This document shows, piece by piece, positions 1 through 7,775 of a DNA stretch of 64,000 nt. The stretch is from Novosphingobium aerophilum. GTDB lineage: Bacteria; Pseudomonadota; Alphaproteobacteria; Sphingomonadales; Sphingomonadaceae. Each line of letters opens with the position of its first letter. Positions within the stretch are counted from its first letter, which is position 1. The DNA is taken from the NCBI RefSeq assembly GCF_014230305.1, contig NZ_JACLAU010000010.1:1-64000 (forward strand), written 5' to 3'. The notes beneath the pieces were generated by a model. That model saw only the letters and a list, made by a program, of their open reading frames with translations. It made no database searches and was not told the DNA's origin. A program made the translations under genes and the position numbers.

Positions 1-1032
1 GGGCAGGCCGCCGAGCGCAGCGCCGCGCAGGCGGCCGCGGCGGCGGCGCGGATCCAGCAGGCCGAGGCCGGAGTCGCCGCCCAGCAGGTGGCGATCGCGC
101 TGATCGATCGCCAGCGGGCCGCGCTGCGCGCCCGGCTGGCCGAACAGCAGCGGCCGCTGGTCCGCCTGACCGGCGCGCTGCAACGCCTCGCCCGGCGACC
201 GCTGGTGTTCTCGCTGTTCCGCCCCGGATCGGTGCGCGACACCATGCACCTGCGCGCCATGCTCACCACCATGCTGCCCGAGGTGTCGCGCCGCACGGCG
301 GGCGTTCGCGCCGAGCTCGACCGCCGCCGGGCGCTGCGCGCCGCGGCCGATGCCGCGATCGGCCGGCTGCGGCAGGAGCAGCGCGATCTGACCGCCCGCC
401 GCGCCGAGCTGGCCGCGCTGGAAACCCGCCAGCGGCTGGCAGCCCGCCAATCGGCCGGGATCGCCGACCGCGAGAGCGAACGGGCCCTGGCCCTGGCCGA
501 ACAGGTGCGCGATCTCGGGGCGCTCAGCGATGCCCTCGGCCAGGCCGGACAATTGCGCGAACAGCTCGCCGCCCTGCCCGGCCCGGTCATCCGCCCGGCC
601 CGTCCGGGCGATGCACGCCCCGCGCCGGTTGAACCCGCCGCCGGTCTCGCCCCGGTCGCGGCGGCGAGGCCGGATTTCGTCTTTCCGGTCCAGGGCCGGC
701 TGGTCGCCGGCTTCGGCGAGGCGCGCCCGGGTGCGCCGGTCTCGCGCGGGGTGGCCCTGGCCGCCCGCGCCGGCGCCCAGGCGGTCGCCCCGGGCCCGGG
801 GCGCGTGGCCTTCGCCGGTCCCTACCGCGGCTTCGGCCAGATCGTGATCATCGATCATGGCGGCGGCTGGACCAGCCTGGTCACCGGGCTGGGGCAGCTC
901 AGCATCAATGTCGGGGCCGAGGTCCTTGCCGGCTCGCCGATCGGCACCACCGGGCCGGGGCGGCCGATCGTCGCGCTCGAGCTGCGCCAGCGGGGCCAGC
1001 CGGTCAATCCGCTCGACGTCGCCCATCCCTGA
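1..1032 (+). CDS. EnvC-like murein hydrolase activator (5' end outside window)
   Basis: The frame is open from base 1, so the N-terminus lies upstream; 343 residues are visible. Visible residues 1 to about 200 are Ala/Arg/Gln/Glu-rich and look coiled-coil. From about residue 226 there is a LytM/peptidase M23 fold (FVFPVQGRLVAGFGEA, then IVIIDHGGGWTSLVTGLG, ending QPVNPLDV). The zinc ligands of active M23 peptidases are missing: the HxGxD motif is replaced by SRGVAL, and the HxH motif near the end by VALEL. Coiled coil plus catalytically dead LytM is the EnvC arrangement, in which the protein activates periplasmic amidases at division instead of cutting peptidoglycan. The next gene is a periplasmic S41 protease, 133 bases away. 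The family assignment is firm; the partner amidase is inferred and not in this window. Confidence 0.85.
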   Translation, partial: GQAAERSAAQAAAAAARIQQAEAGVAAQQVAIALIDRQRAALRARLAEQQRPLVRLTGALQRLARRPLVFSLFRPGSVRDTMHLRAMLTTMLPEVSRRTAGVRAELDRRRALRAAADAAIGRLRQEQRDLTARRAELAALETRQRLAARQSAGIADRESERALALAEQVRDLGALSDALGQAGQLREQLAALPGPVIRPARPGDARPAPVEPAAGLAPVAAARPDFVFPVQGRLVAGFGEARPGAPVSRGVALAARAGAQAVAPGPGRVAFAGPYRGFGQIVIIDHGGGWTSLVTGLGQLSINVGAEVLAGSPIGTTGPGRPIVALELRQRGQPVNPLDVAHP

Positions 1033-1165
1033 ACGGTGCGCGGGCTGGGCGTCCGGCGAGGCTGCGCTACCCTGACCGGTCGATGCGAACCCTGGGCCAT
1101 CTGGCGTTCACCGCGCGGGGGGTATAGAACCGTCCCGAAACTGCGCCAAAGGCCCATTCCCGATC

Positions 1166-2533
1166 ATGACGCCCGCCCTCCGTTTTCGTCCCTTGGCCAA
1201 GGCCGGACTGCTCCTTTCGGCGATTGCCCTGCTGCCGGTGGCCACAGCCGGGCTGGCCGCGGTCGATGCCCAGGCCAGCCCCGAATTCGGCCGGCTGTTC
1301 ACGATCTACCAGTTGGTCAAGGCCAACTATGTCGAGCCGGTGAGCGACGACAAGCTGATCAAGGGCGCGATCGACGGCATGCTGGCCAGCCTCGATCCCC
1401 ATTCGAGCTATCTCGAAGGGTCCAGCCTGCAGCGGCTGGATACGATGATCGACGGCAAGTATTCCGGCCTGGGCCTGTCGGTCGTCGGGGATGACGGCGC
1501 GGTCAAGGTGGTCTCGCCGATGCGCGGCAGCCCGGGCGAGGCGGCCGGGATCAAGGCGGGCGACTACATCACCCACCTCGACGGCAAGCTGATCTACGGG
1601 CTCGATCTGGATGACGCCGTGGCGCGCATGCGCGGTCCGGCCGGAACCCGGATCCGCCTGACCATCTTCCGCCCCGGGCGCGACCAGCCCTTCGACCTGA
1701 CGGTGCAGCGCGGCGAGATCAGCCTCGAACCGGTCACCTCCAAGCTGAGCGACGGGGTCGCCGTGATCTCGGTCAACCAGTTCTCCGCCGATGTCGGCAA
1801 CTACGTGAACCAGGCGATCGCCACGCTGCGGCGGCAGGCAGGGGGCAAGCTGACCGGGGTGGTGCTCGATCTGCGGCAGAACCCCGGCGGCTCGCTGGAC
1901 GAGGCGGTGGCCTTGTCCGACCTGTTCCTGACCAAGGGCGACATCGTGTCGCAACGCGGCCGGGTGGCGGCCGAGAACGAGTATTACCGCGCCGAATCGG
2001 TGTTCAAGGGCGATGCCGCGGCCGGGCTTCCGGTGATCGTCCTGATCGATGCCGGCTCGGCCTCGGCCTCGGAAATCGTCGCCGGTGCGCTGCAGGATCA
2101 GCACCGCGCGCTCGTGATGGGCGAACGCAGCTTCGGCAAGGGTTCGGTCCAGTCGCTGATTCGCCTCGACAAGACCCATGCGGTCAAGTTCACCACCGCG
2201 CGCTACTACACGCCCTCGGGCCGTTCGGTGCAGGAAGGCGGGATCGATCCCGATATCCGCGTGCCGCAGATTTCCGATCCCGACGCCCGCAAGCGCTCGC
2301 AGCTCGCCTTCCGCGAAAGCGACCTGCGCGGGCACCTGGTCAACGAGGTCGATCTGGATGACAAGAAGCTCGAGGATGACAAGCAGGACGATCCCCGCTT
2401 CAAGATGACCCCGGACGAGCTCAAGGCCAAGGGGATCGACGATTTCCAGCTCTGGTATGCCCTGAACACGATCAAGCGCACCGGCGGCGCCGCCATGGCC
2501 GCCGCGGCTCCGGCGCGGCCCAAGGCACGCTAG
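1166..2533 (+). CDS. ctpA: S41 family C-terminal processing peptidase
   Basis: A periplasmic, probably membrane-tethered serine protease of the CtpA/Tsp family (455 aa), which trims or degrades envelope proteins from their C-termini. Residues 12-35 form a hydrophobic signal segment. A PDZ domain follows at about 95-180 (GLGLSVVGDD and SPGEAAGIKAGD). The S41 catalytic domain spans about 190-365. The catalytic dyad can be placed at Ser300 (GSASASE) and Lys325 (SFGKGSVQ), 25 residues apart as in E. coli Tsp. The tail after about 370 is charged and ends Ala/Pro-rich. In many bacteria this protease sits beside EnvC/LytM factors, as here, suggesting a peptidoglycan-remodelling role. dsbB follows 9 bases after the stop, so the two are probably cotranscribed. 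Confidence 0.93.
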   Translation: MTPALRFRPLAKAGLLLSAIALLPVATAGLAAVDAQASPEFGRLFTIYQLVKANYVEPVSDDKLIKGAIDGMLASLDPHSSYLEGSSLQRLDTMIDGKYSGLGLSVVGDDGAVKVVSPMRGSPGEAAGIKAGDYITHLDGKLIYGLDLDDAVARMRGPAGTRIRLTIFRPGRDQPFDLTVQRGEISLEPVTSKLSDGVAVISVNQFSADVGNYVNQAIATLRRQAGGKLTGVVLDLRQNPGGSLDEAVALSDLFLTKGDIVSQRGRVAAENEYYRAESVFKGDAAAGLPVIVLIDAGSASASEIVAGALQDQHRALVMGERSFGKGSVQSLIRLDKTHAVKFTTARYYTPSGRSVQEGGIDPDIRVPQISDPDARKRSQLAFRESDLRGHLVNEVDLDDKKLEDDKQDDPRFKMTPDELKAKGIDDFQLWYALNTIKRTGGAAMAAAAPARPKAR

Positions 2534-2542
2534 GACCCGCCC

Positions 2543-3022
2543 ATGCTGCCGACCGGACCCGCCGCGCTGCGCCTCGCCCGCCTGCTCGTCCTGCTGCTGC
2601 CCGCCGCCCTGCTCGGCGGGGCTTACCTGTCGCAATACGGCTTCGGGCTCTACCCTTGCGAGATGTGCTGGTGGCAGCGCTATCCCCATTTCGCCGCGAT
2701 CGTTCTCGCCGGGGTCGGCTTTGCCGTGCCCTCGGCGCGCTGGCCGGTGGGCCTGGCGGCGCTGGCGATTGCCGTCTCGGGCCTGATCGGCGGCTATCAC
2801 GCCGGGGTGGAGTATCACTGGTGGGAGGGCATCACGCACTGCACCTCCACGGCCACCCCCGGCGGGGACGCGCTGCAGTCGATCCTCGATGCGCCGCTGG
2901 TCCGCTGCGACCAGGCGCAATGGACCCTGCTGGGGATCTCGCTCGCCGGGTTCAACTTCCTGTTCTCGACCGGCGGCGCGCTTGCGCTTGCCGCCCTGCT
3001 CGTCCGTAGCGCAAGGACCTGA
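2543..3022 (+). CDS. dsbB: Disulfide bond formation protein B
   Basis: An inner-membrane quinone reductase (159 aa) that reoxidises the periplasmic thiol oxidase DsbA. Four hydrophobic segments are visible (about 12-30, 48-64, 68-88 and 126-154). The first periplasmic loop has the redox pair Cys39 and Cys42 (PCEMCWWQR). The second has Cys100 and Cys122 (HCTST and RCDQ). Both pairs match the four essential DsbB cysteines. The gene lies 9 bases after ctpA and 5 bases before coq7, so it is part of a tight run. No DsbA is present in the window. Confidence 0.93.
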   Translation: MLPTGPAALRLARLLVLLLPAALLGGAYLSQYGFGLYPCEMCWWQRYPHFAAIVLAGVGFAVPSARWPVGLAALAIAVSGLIGGYHAGVEYHWWEGITHCTSTATPGGDALQSILDAPLVRCDQAQWTLLGISLAGFNFLFSTGGALALAALLVRSART

Positions 3023-3027
3023 TCGTC

Positions 3028-3543
3028 ATGGCCGAATCCGCCACCGCCCGCATGCTGAGAGTCGATCAGGCCGGTGAATACGGGGCGATCCGGATCTATG
3101 CCGGACAACTGGCGGTGATGGGCAACCGCGCGCCGCATGCCGCCGAGATCGCCGCCATGGCTGCGCAGGAGGCCGAACACCGCGCCCGCTTCGATGCGCT
3201 GCTGGCCGAACGCGGCGTGCGGCCGACCGCGCTGCAGCCCTTGTGGTCGATCGCGGGCTTCGCGCTGGGGGCGGCCACGGCCCTGATCGGGCCCGAGGCG
3301 GCGATGGCCTGCACCGCGGCGATCGAGACCGAAATCGACCAGCATTACACCGAGCAGCTCGAGCAGCTGGGCGACAGCGATCCCGAGCTCGCCGCGATCG
3401 TCCACAAGTTCCGCGACGATGAGCGTGAGCACCACGATGCCGCGATCGCCGCGGGGGCGGAACGGGCCCCGGCCTATCCGCTGCTGAGCGGAGCGATCCG
3501 GCTGGGCTGCCGCCTGGCGATCCGCCTGTCGGAACGGATCTGA
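3028..3543 (+). CDS. coq7: Coq7 family demethoxyubiquinone hydroxylase
   Basis: A di-iron monooxygenase (171 aa) for the penultimate hydroxylation of ubiquinone biosynthesis, converting demethoxyubiquinone to demethylubiquinone. The ferritin-like four-helix ligand set is present: Glu18 in DQAGEYGA, Glu48 and His51 in QEAEH, Glu100 in IETEID, and Glu132 and His135 in DEREHHD. The length matches the short bacterial and mitochondrial Coq7 form. It starts 5 bases after dsbB and is probably cotranscribed with it. Both proteins depend on the membrane quinone pool, which fits the pairing. A GC-rich inverted repeat (CCGGCGC at 3553 and GCGCCGG at 3573) lies just downstream without a T-run. Confidence 0.93.
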   Translation: MAESATARMLRVDQAGEYGAIRIYAGQLAVMGNRAPHAAEIAAMAAQEAEHRARFDALLAERGVRPTALQPLWSIAGFALGAATALIGPEAAMACTAAIETEIDQHYTEQLEQLGDSDPELAAIVHKFRDDEREHHDAAIAAGAERAPAYPLLSGAIRLGCRLAIRLSERI

Positions 3544-3660
3544 CGCGGCGTTCCGGCGCCTTGGGGCGCAACGCGCCGGCAACACGCCAGCAACCCGCTT
3601 CATCTATCGTTCAAGGGTTCTAGGCCCTATAGGCAAGCCATGAACCTGGGAGCCGTACCG

Positions 3661-4221
3661 ATGCGCCGTTCTGCCACGCTGATTCTCGCCACGCTCGGCC
3701 TCGCCGCCGCGGTGCCCGCCGCGGCGCAGGATTCGCCGGGATCGAACGGCGAGCGGATCAACACGATCATCATTTACGGCGATGACGTTTGCCCTGCGCC
3801 CAAGGGCGATGAGATCACGGTCTGTGCGCGCAAGGCCGAGGCCGAACGCTTCCGCATTCCGGCTCCGTTGCGTGAAACGCCTTCCACCAAGAGCGAGGCC
3901 TGGGCGCAGCGTGTGCTGGCCTATGAAACGGTCGGACGCGACGGGATCAACTCGTGCTCGCCGGTCGGGCCCGGGGGCGCGCTGGGCTGCACCCAGAGGC
4001 TGATCCGCAACGCCTATGCCGAGAAGAAGGGCGCGACCGACGTCAACTTCGCCAAGATGATCGAAGACGAACGGGCCAAGCGCGCGGCCACGGTCGATGC
4101 CGAGGCGGCCGCGACCCAGGCCCGGGTCGAACAGATCGAAAAGGATTTCGAGGCGCGCCAGCGGGCCGCCAACGATCCGGCCGCCCAGACCCCCGCTGCC
4201 GGCCACGACCCGCACCACTGA
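3661..4221 (+). CDS. Exported hypothetical protein conserved in sphingomonads
   Basis: A 186-residue protein with a clear Sec signal peptide (RRSATLILATLGLAAAVP, cleavage near AAAQ at about residue 23). The mature part has a conserved-looking segment with DDVCPAPKGDEITVCARK and NSCSPVGPGG...GCTQR. Its four cysteines could form two disulfides. A charged, Ala/Glu-rich, probably helical C-terminal half follows and ends in HDPHH. I recognise the pattern as a recurrent sphingomonad unknown, but no function is known to me. An upstream ATG at 3640 is in frame. The start at 3661 is preferred because a GGAG sits ten bases before it and it directly begins the signal peptide. The gene follows coq7 by 117 bases and may have its own promoter. 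Confidence 0.75.
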   Translation: MRRSATLILATLGLAAAVPAAAQDSPGSNGERINTIIIYGDDVCPAPKGDEITVCARKAEAERFRIPAPLRETPSTKSEAWAQRVLAYETVGRDGINSCSPVGPGGALGCTQRLIRNAYAEKKGATDVNFAKMIEDERAKRAATVDAEAAATQARVEQIEKDFEARQRAANDPAAQTPAAGHDPHH

Positions 4222-4308
4222 TCGCGGTGCGGTGGCCGCATCCCGCTGCCGCATCCGGCTCCCGCGCAGCCATCAACTCCTTAACCCGCGCGTGCTAGAC
4301 GCGGGCGC

Positions 4309-5451
4309 ATGACTGCCTCTCCCGCCCGCATTCTCGTCATCTTCGGCACCCGGCCCGAAGCGATCAAGCTGTTCCCCGTCGTCGCCGCGCTGCAGGCCGA
4401 TCCGCGGCTCGAACCGGTGGTCTGCGTTTCGGCGCAGCATCGCGGCATGCTGGACCAGGTGCTCGACATCGCGGGAATCACCCCTGACCATGATCTGGAC
4501 CTGATGCAGCCCGGGCAGACCCTCGACGGGCTGACGGCGGCGCTGCTGACCGGTCTCGGGCAGGTGATGGATGCGGTGCGGCCGGCCCGGGTGATCGTCC
4601 AGGGCGATACGGCCACGGCCATGGCCGGGGCGCTGGCCGCCTACTACCGCAAGCTCCCGGTCGACCATGTCGAGGCGGGGCTGCGCTCGGGCGACATCCA
4701 CCATCCCTGGCCCGAGGAGGTCAACCGCAAGATCATCGGCACCATGGCCAGCCTCCACTTCGCGCCGACCGAAACTGCGGCCGAAGCCCTGAGGCGCGAG
4801 AACGTCGCGCCCGAACGGGTCCATGTCACCGGCAACACGGTGATCGACGCGCTGCACTGGGTCACTGCGCGGATCGCGGCCGATCCCGGGCTGGTCGCCG
4901 GGTTGGCCGGGCTGGAGGCGCGGTTTGCGGGCAAGCGGATCATCGGCGTGACCAGCCATCGGCGCGAGAACTTCGGCGGCGGGCTGGAAGCCATTGCCCG
5001 CGCGGTGCGGCGCATCGCCGCGCGGCCCGATGTGGCGGTGATCTTCCCGGTCCATCCCAATCCCAATGTCCGCGCGGTGATGGACGGGGCCCTGGCCGGG
5101 CTGGACAACGTCGCGCTGATCGAACCGCTCGACTACCCGCATTTCGCGCGGCTGCTGGGCCTGGCGGAGATCATGCTGACCGATTCGGGCGGGGTCCAGG
5201 AAGAGGCGCCCGCGCTCGGCAAGCCGGTGCTGGTGATGCGCGAGACGACCGAGCGGCCCGAAGGTGTCGCGGCCGGAACCGCGCGGCTGGTCGGCACCGA
5301 CGAGGACCGCATCGTTACCGAATTGTTCACCCTGCTCGACGATAAGGCCGCCTACGAGGCCATGGCCTGCGCCCACAATCCGTTCGGCGACGGCCACTCC
5401 TCGGCCCGTATCGTGGAGCTGATCGCGCATGAAGTTGGACAAGAAGCCTGA
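4309..5451 (+). CDS. wecB: UDP-N-acetylglucosamine 2-epimerase (non-hydrolysing)
   Basis: Converts UDP-GlcNAc to UDP-ManNAc in the cytoplasm (380 aa, normal length). The sequence opens with the family signature FGTRPEAIKLFP. It also contains the UDP-binding and catalytic stretches VQGDTATAMAGALAAYY, HVEAGLRSGD, HRRENFGGGL, FPVHPNPNVR and LTDSGGVQEEA. The last 23 bases overlap the start of wecC in another frame, a tight translationally coupled pair. Together they give UDP-ManNAcA for a surface polysaccharide. A GC-rich hairpin (CCCGCG at 4285, CGCGGG at 4300) lies directly before the start codon. Confidence 0.95.
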   Translation: MTASPARILVIFGTRPEAIKLFPVVAALQADPRLEPVVCVSAQHRGMLDQVLDIAGITPDHDLDLMQPGQTLDGLTAALLTGLGQVMDAVRPARVIVQGDTATAMAGALAAYYRKLPVDHVEAGLRSGDIHHPWPEEVNRKIIGTMASLHFAPTETAAEALRRENVAPERVHVTGNTVIDALHWVTARIAADPGLVAGLAGLEARFAGKRIIGVTSHRRENFGGGLEAIARAVRRIAARPDVAVIFPVHPNPNVRAVMDGALAGLDNVALIEPLDYPHFARLLGLAEIMLTDSGGVQEEAPALGKPVLVMRETTERPEGVAAGTARLVGTDEDRIVTELFTLLDDKAAYEAMACAHNPFGDGHSSARIVELIAHEVGQEA

Positions 5452-6733
5452 GGTCTGTGTCGTCGGGCTGGGCTATATCGGTCTTCCCACCGCTGCCATC
5501 GTCGCCCGCGCCGGGTGCCGGGTCCGCGGCGTCGACGTGTCCCAGGCGGTTGTCGACACGATCAACCGGGGTGAAATCCATATCGAGGAGGTCGATCTCG
5601 ACGGCCTGGTCCACGGCGTCGTCGCGCGCGGGCTGCTGACCGCATCCACCACGGTGGAACCCGCCGATGTCTTCGTGATCGCGGTGCCGACCCCGTTCGA
5701 CCACGATCATGCCCCCGACCTGTCCTATGTGCTCGAAGCCGGCCGGTCGGTCGCCCCGGTGCTCAAGGCCGGTGACACGGTGATCCTCGAATCGACCTCG
5801 CCGGTCGGCACGACCGAGCAGCTGCGCGACCTGATGGCGAGCCTGCGGCCCGATCTGAAGTTCCCCGGACTGGTCGGCGACACGCCCGACGTGTCTTTCG
5901 CCTATTGCCCCGAGCGGGTCCTGCCGGGCCGGATCCTCGAGGAGCTGGCCAACAACGACCGTTCGATCGGCGGCGTCACCCCGCGCTGCGCGCGCAAGGC
6001 GCTGGCCTTCTACAAGCTGTTCGTGCGCGGCACCTGCGTGACCACCGATGCGCGCTCGGCCGAGATGACCAAGCTGGTCGAGAACGCCTATCGCGACGTC
6101 AACATCGCCTTCGCCAACGAGCTGTCGATCGTGGCCGACCGCATGGGGCTCGACGTGTGGGAGGTGATCCGTCTCGCCAACCGCCACCCCCGGGTCAACA
6201 TCCTGTCGCCCGGTCCGGGCGTGGGCGGGCATTGCATCGCGGTCGATCCGTGGTTCATCGTCCACTCCGCGCCGGAGGACACCCCGCTGATCCGCACCGC
6301 GCGCGGGGTCAACGACACCAAGATCCATCACGTGATCGCCCAGGCCGATGCGCTGATCGCCGCCCATCCCGGCGCGCGGGTCGCCTGCCTCGGCCTGGCG
6401 TTCAAGGCCAACATCGACGATTTCCGCGAAAGCCCGGCGCGGCTGGTCGCCTCGACCCTGGCGCGTCGCTATGCCGACCGGATCGCCATCGTCGAACCCT
6501 TCGTCAGCGCCCTGCCGCTGGAATACAAGGACACCCCGGTCGCGCTGATCGACATCGATACGGCGCTGGAAACCTGCGACATCCTGATCGTGCTGGTCGA
6601 TCATGACCTGTTCAAGTCGATCCCGCTGTCGGAACGCGCCGGCAAGATCGTCTATGACACGCGCGGCATCTGGCCGGACCAGCCCGCTGCGGGTGCGGCC
6701 GCGCCGACGCCGAAGCTGAAGGCGGTGGGCTGA
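5429..6733 (+). CDS. wecC: UDP-N-acetyl-D-mannosamine dehydrogenase
   Basis: An NAD-dependent four-electron dehydrogenase (434 aa) that oxidises UDP-ManNAc to UDP-ManNAcA. The N-terminal Rossmann motif is GLGYIGLPTAAIVA (residues 13-26). The catalytic cysteine is Cys269 in GPGVGGHCIAVDP. The central domain has the conserved KLVENAYRDVNIAFANEL helix. The C-terminal UDP-binding domain contains FKANIDDFRESPA. The start overlaps wecB by 23 bases. No glycosyltransferase, flippase or polymerase gene lies nearby, so the polysaccharide cluster that uses the product must be elsewhere. REP-like palindromes follow the stop. Confidence 0.94.
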   Translation: MKLDKKPEVCVVGLGYIGLPTAAIVARAGCRVRGVDVSQAVVDTINRGEIHIEEVDLDGLVHGVVARGLLTASTTVEPADVFVIAVPTPFDHDHAPDLSYVLEAGRSVAPVLKAGDTVILESTSPVGTTEQLRDLMASLRPDLKFPGLVGDTPDVSFAYCPERVLPGRILEELANNDRSIGGVTPRCARKALAFYKLFVRGTCVTTDARSAEMTKLVENAYRDVNIAFANELSIVADRMGLDVWEVIRLANRHPRVNILSPGPGVGGHCIAVDPWFIVHSAPEDTPLIRTARGVNDTKIHHVIAQADALIAAHPGARVACLGLAFKANIDDFRESPARLVASTLARRYADRIAIVEPFVSALPLEYKDTPVALIDIDTALETCDILIVLVDHDLFKSIPLSERAGKIVYDTRGIWPDQPAAGAAAPTPKLKAVG

Positions 6734-6797
6734 GGGCTGAGGTCTGAGGGCGGGGTGAAGGCCTGCTCCGACCGGCCGCGCTGCCGACAGTTTCTTC

Positions 6798-6930
6798 GTC
6801 ATCCTGAACTTGTTTCAGGATCCATCGCGCGGTGAGCTCAGGCCGCGCGGAAAAAGCTCGGCATTGCCCCCCGCTATTCGACGAACTGCCCGTAGCGGCG
6901 CCATGGATCCTGAAACGAGTTCAGGATGAC
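6798..6930. repeat. Pair of inverted REP-like palindromes between wecC and fabI
   Basis: A 28-base unit at 6798-6825 (starts GTCATCCTGAA, ends CAGGATCCAT) is repeated as its reverse complement at 6903-6930 with one mismatch. Each unit is itself nearly palindromic, and the two copies face each other across about 77 bases. A third copy of the core lies at 29783-29809. The pair sits between the convergent ends of wecC and fabI, where a bidirectional terminator or mRNA-stabilising structure would be expected. Paired REP/BIME-like dispersed elements are well known in intergenic DNA; any function here is inference. Confidence 0.8.
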
Positions 6931-6967
6931 GGGACGTGGGTGCGGGGGCGGCAGTGCCACCATCCCC

Positions 6968-7771
6968 TCACCCCAGCGCGATGTCCGGCGCGTCTTCCTG
7001 CTTCATGCCGACGGTGTGATACCCGGCGTCGACGTGGTGAATCTCGCCGGTGACGCCCGAGGACAGGTCGGACAGGAAGTAGAGCCCCGATCCGCCGACG
7101 TCCTCGATGGTGACATTGCGGCGCAGCGGCGAGTTCAGCTCGTTCCACTTCAGGATGTAGCGGAAATCGCCGATCCCGCTTGCGGCCAGGGTCTTGATCG
7201 GGCCCGCCGAAATGCCGTTGACGCGGATTCCCGAAGGCCCGCAGTCGTTGGCGAGATAGCGCACGCTCGCCTCCAGCGCGGCCTTGGCCACGCCCATCAC
7301 GTTGTAGTGCGGCACGACCTTCTCGGCGCCGTAATAGGTCAGCGTCAGGATCGATCCGCCGTTCGGCATCATTGCGACCGCGCGCTTGGTCACGGCGACC
7401 AGGCTGTAGGCGGAGATGTTCATCGTCATCAGGAAGTTGTCGAGCGTCGTGTCGTAGAACTTGCCGCGCAACTGGGTCTTGTCGGAATAGCCGATGGCGT
7501 GGACCACGAAGTCGATCGTGTCCCAGCGCGCCTTGAGCTGGTCGAAGGCGGCGTCGAGCGCGGCCATGTCGGACACGTCGCAATCGATCAGGAAATCGCT
7601 GCCCAGGCTCGCGGCCAGTGGACGGACCCGCTTCTCCAGCGCCTCGCCCTGGTACGAAAAGGCCAGCTCCGCGCCATGCGCGTGCAACTGCTGGGCGATT
7701 CCCCAGGCCAGCGACTTGTCGTTCGCCAGGCCCATGATGAGCCCGCGCTTGCCCGCCATCAGTCCGGTCAT
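6968..7771 (-). CDS. fabI: Enoyl-[acyl-carrier-protein] reductase (NADH)
   Basis: Catalyses the last reductive step of each fatty-acid elongation cycle. The product is a 267-residue SDR with the FabI-specific features: the glycine motif is GLANDKSLAWGIA, and the active site is Tyr156-x6-Lys163 (YNVMGVAK) with the upstream Tyr146. The substrate-loop stretch ISAGPIKTLAASGI is also typical of FabI. The start was placed at MTGLMAGKRG (7771); the longer open frame upstream is arginine-rich read-through with no homology. The yihY-like gene ends 4 bases upstream on the same strand, so the two are probably cotranscribed. Confidence 0.95.
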   Translation of the reverse strand: MTGLMAGKRGLIMGLANDKSLAWGIAQQLHAHGAELAFSYQGEALEKRVRPLAASLGSDFLIDCDVSDMAALDAAFDQLKARWDTIDFVVHAIGYSDKTQLRGKFYDTTLDNFLMTMNISAYSLVAVTKRAVAMMPNGGSILTLTYYGAEKVVPHYNVMGVAKAALEASVRYLANDCGPSGIRVNGISAGPIKTLAASGIGDFRYILKWNELNSPLRRNVTIEDVGGSGLYFLSDLSSGVTGEIHHVDAGYHTVGMKQEDAPDIALG

Positions 7772-7775
7772 GCGT

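Noticed and set aside
1067..2920. 617-codon open frame on the minus strand
   Set aside because: It is antisense to ctpA and dsbB, which have full domain evidence. The translation is Arg/Gly/His-rich with no motif, a product of high-GC codon use.
3553..3579. CCGGCGC / GCGCCGG inverted repeat after coq7 as a terminator
   Set aside because: The loop is 13 bases and no T-run follows; such repeats are expected by chance at this GC content.
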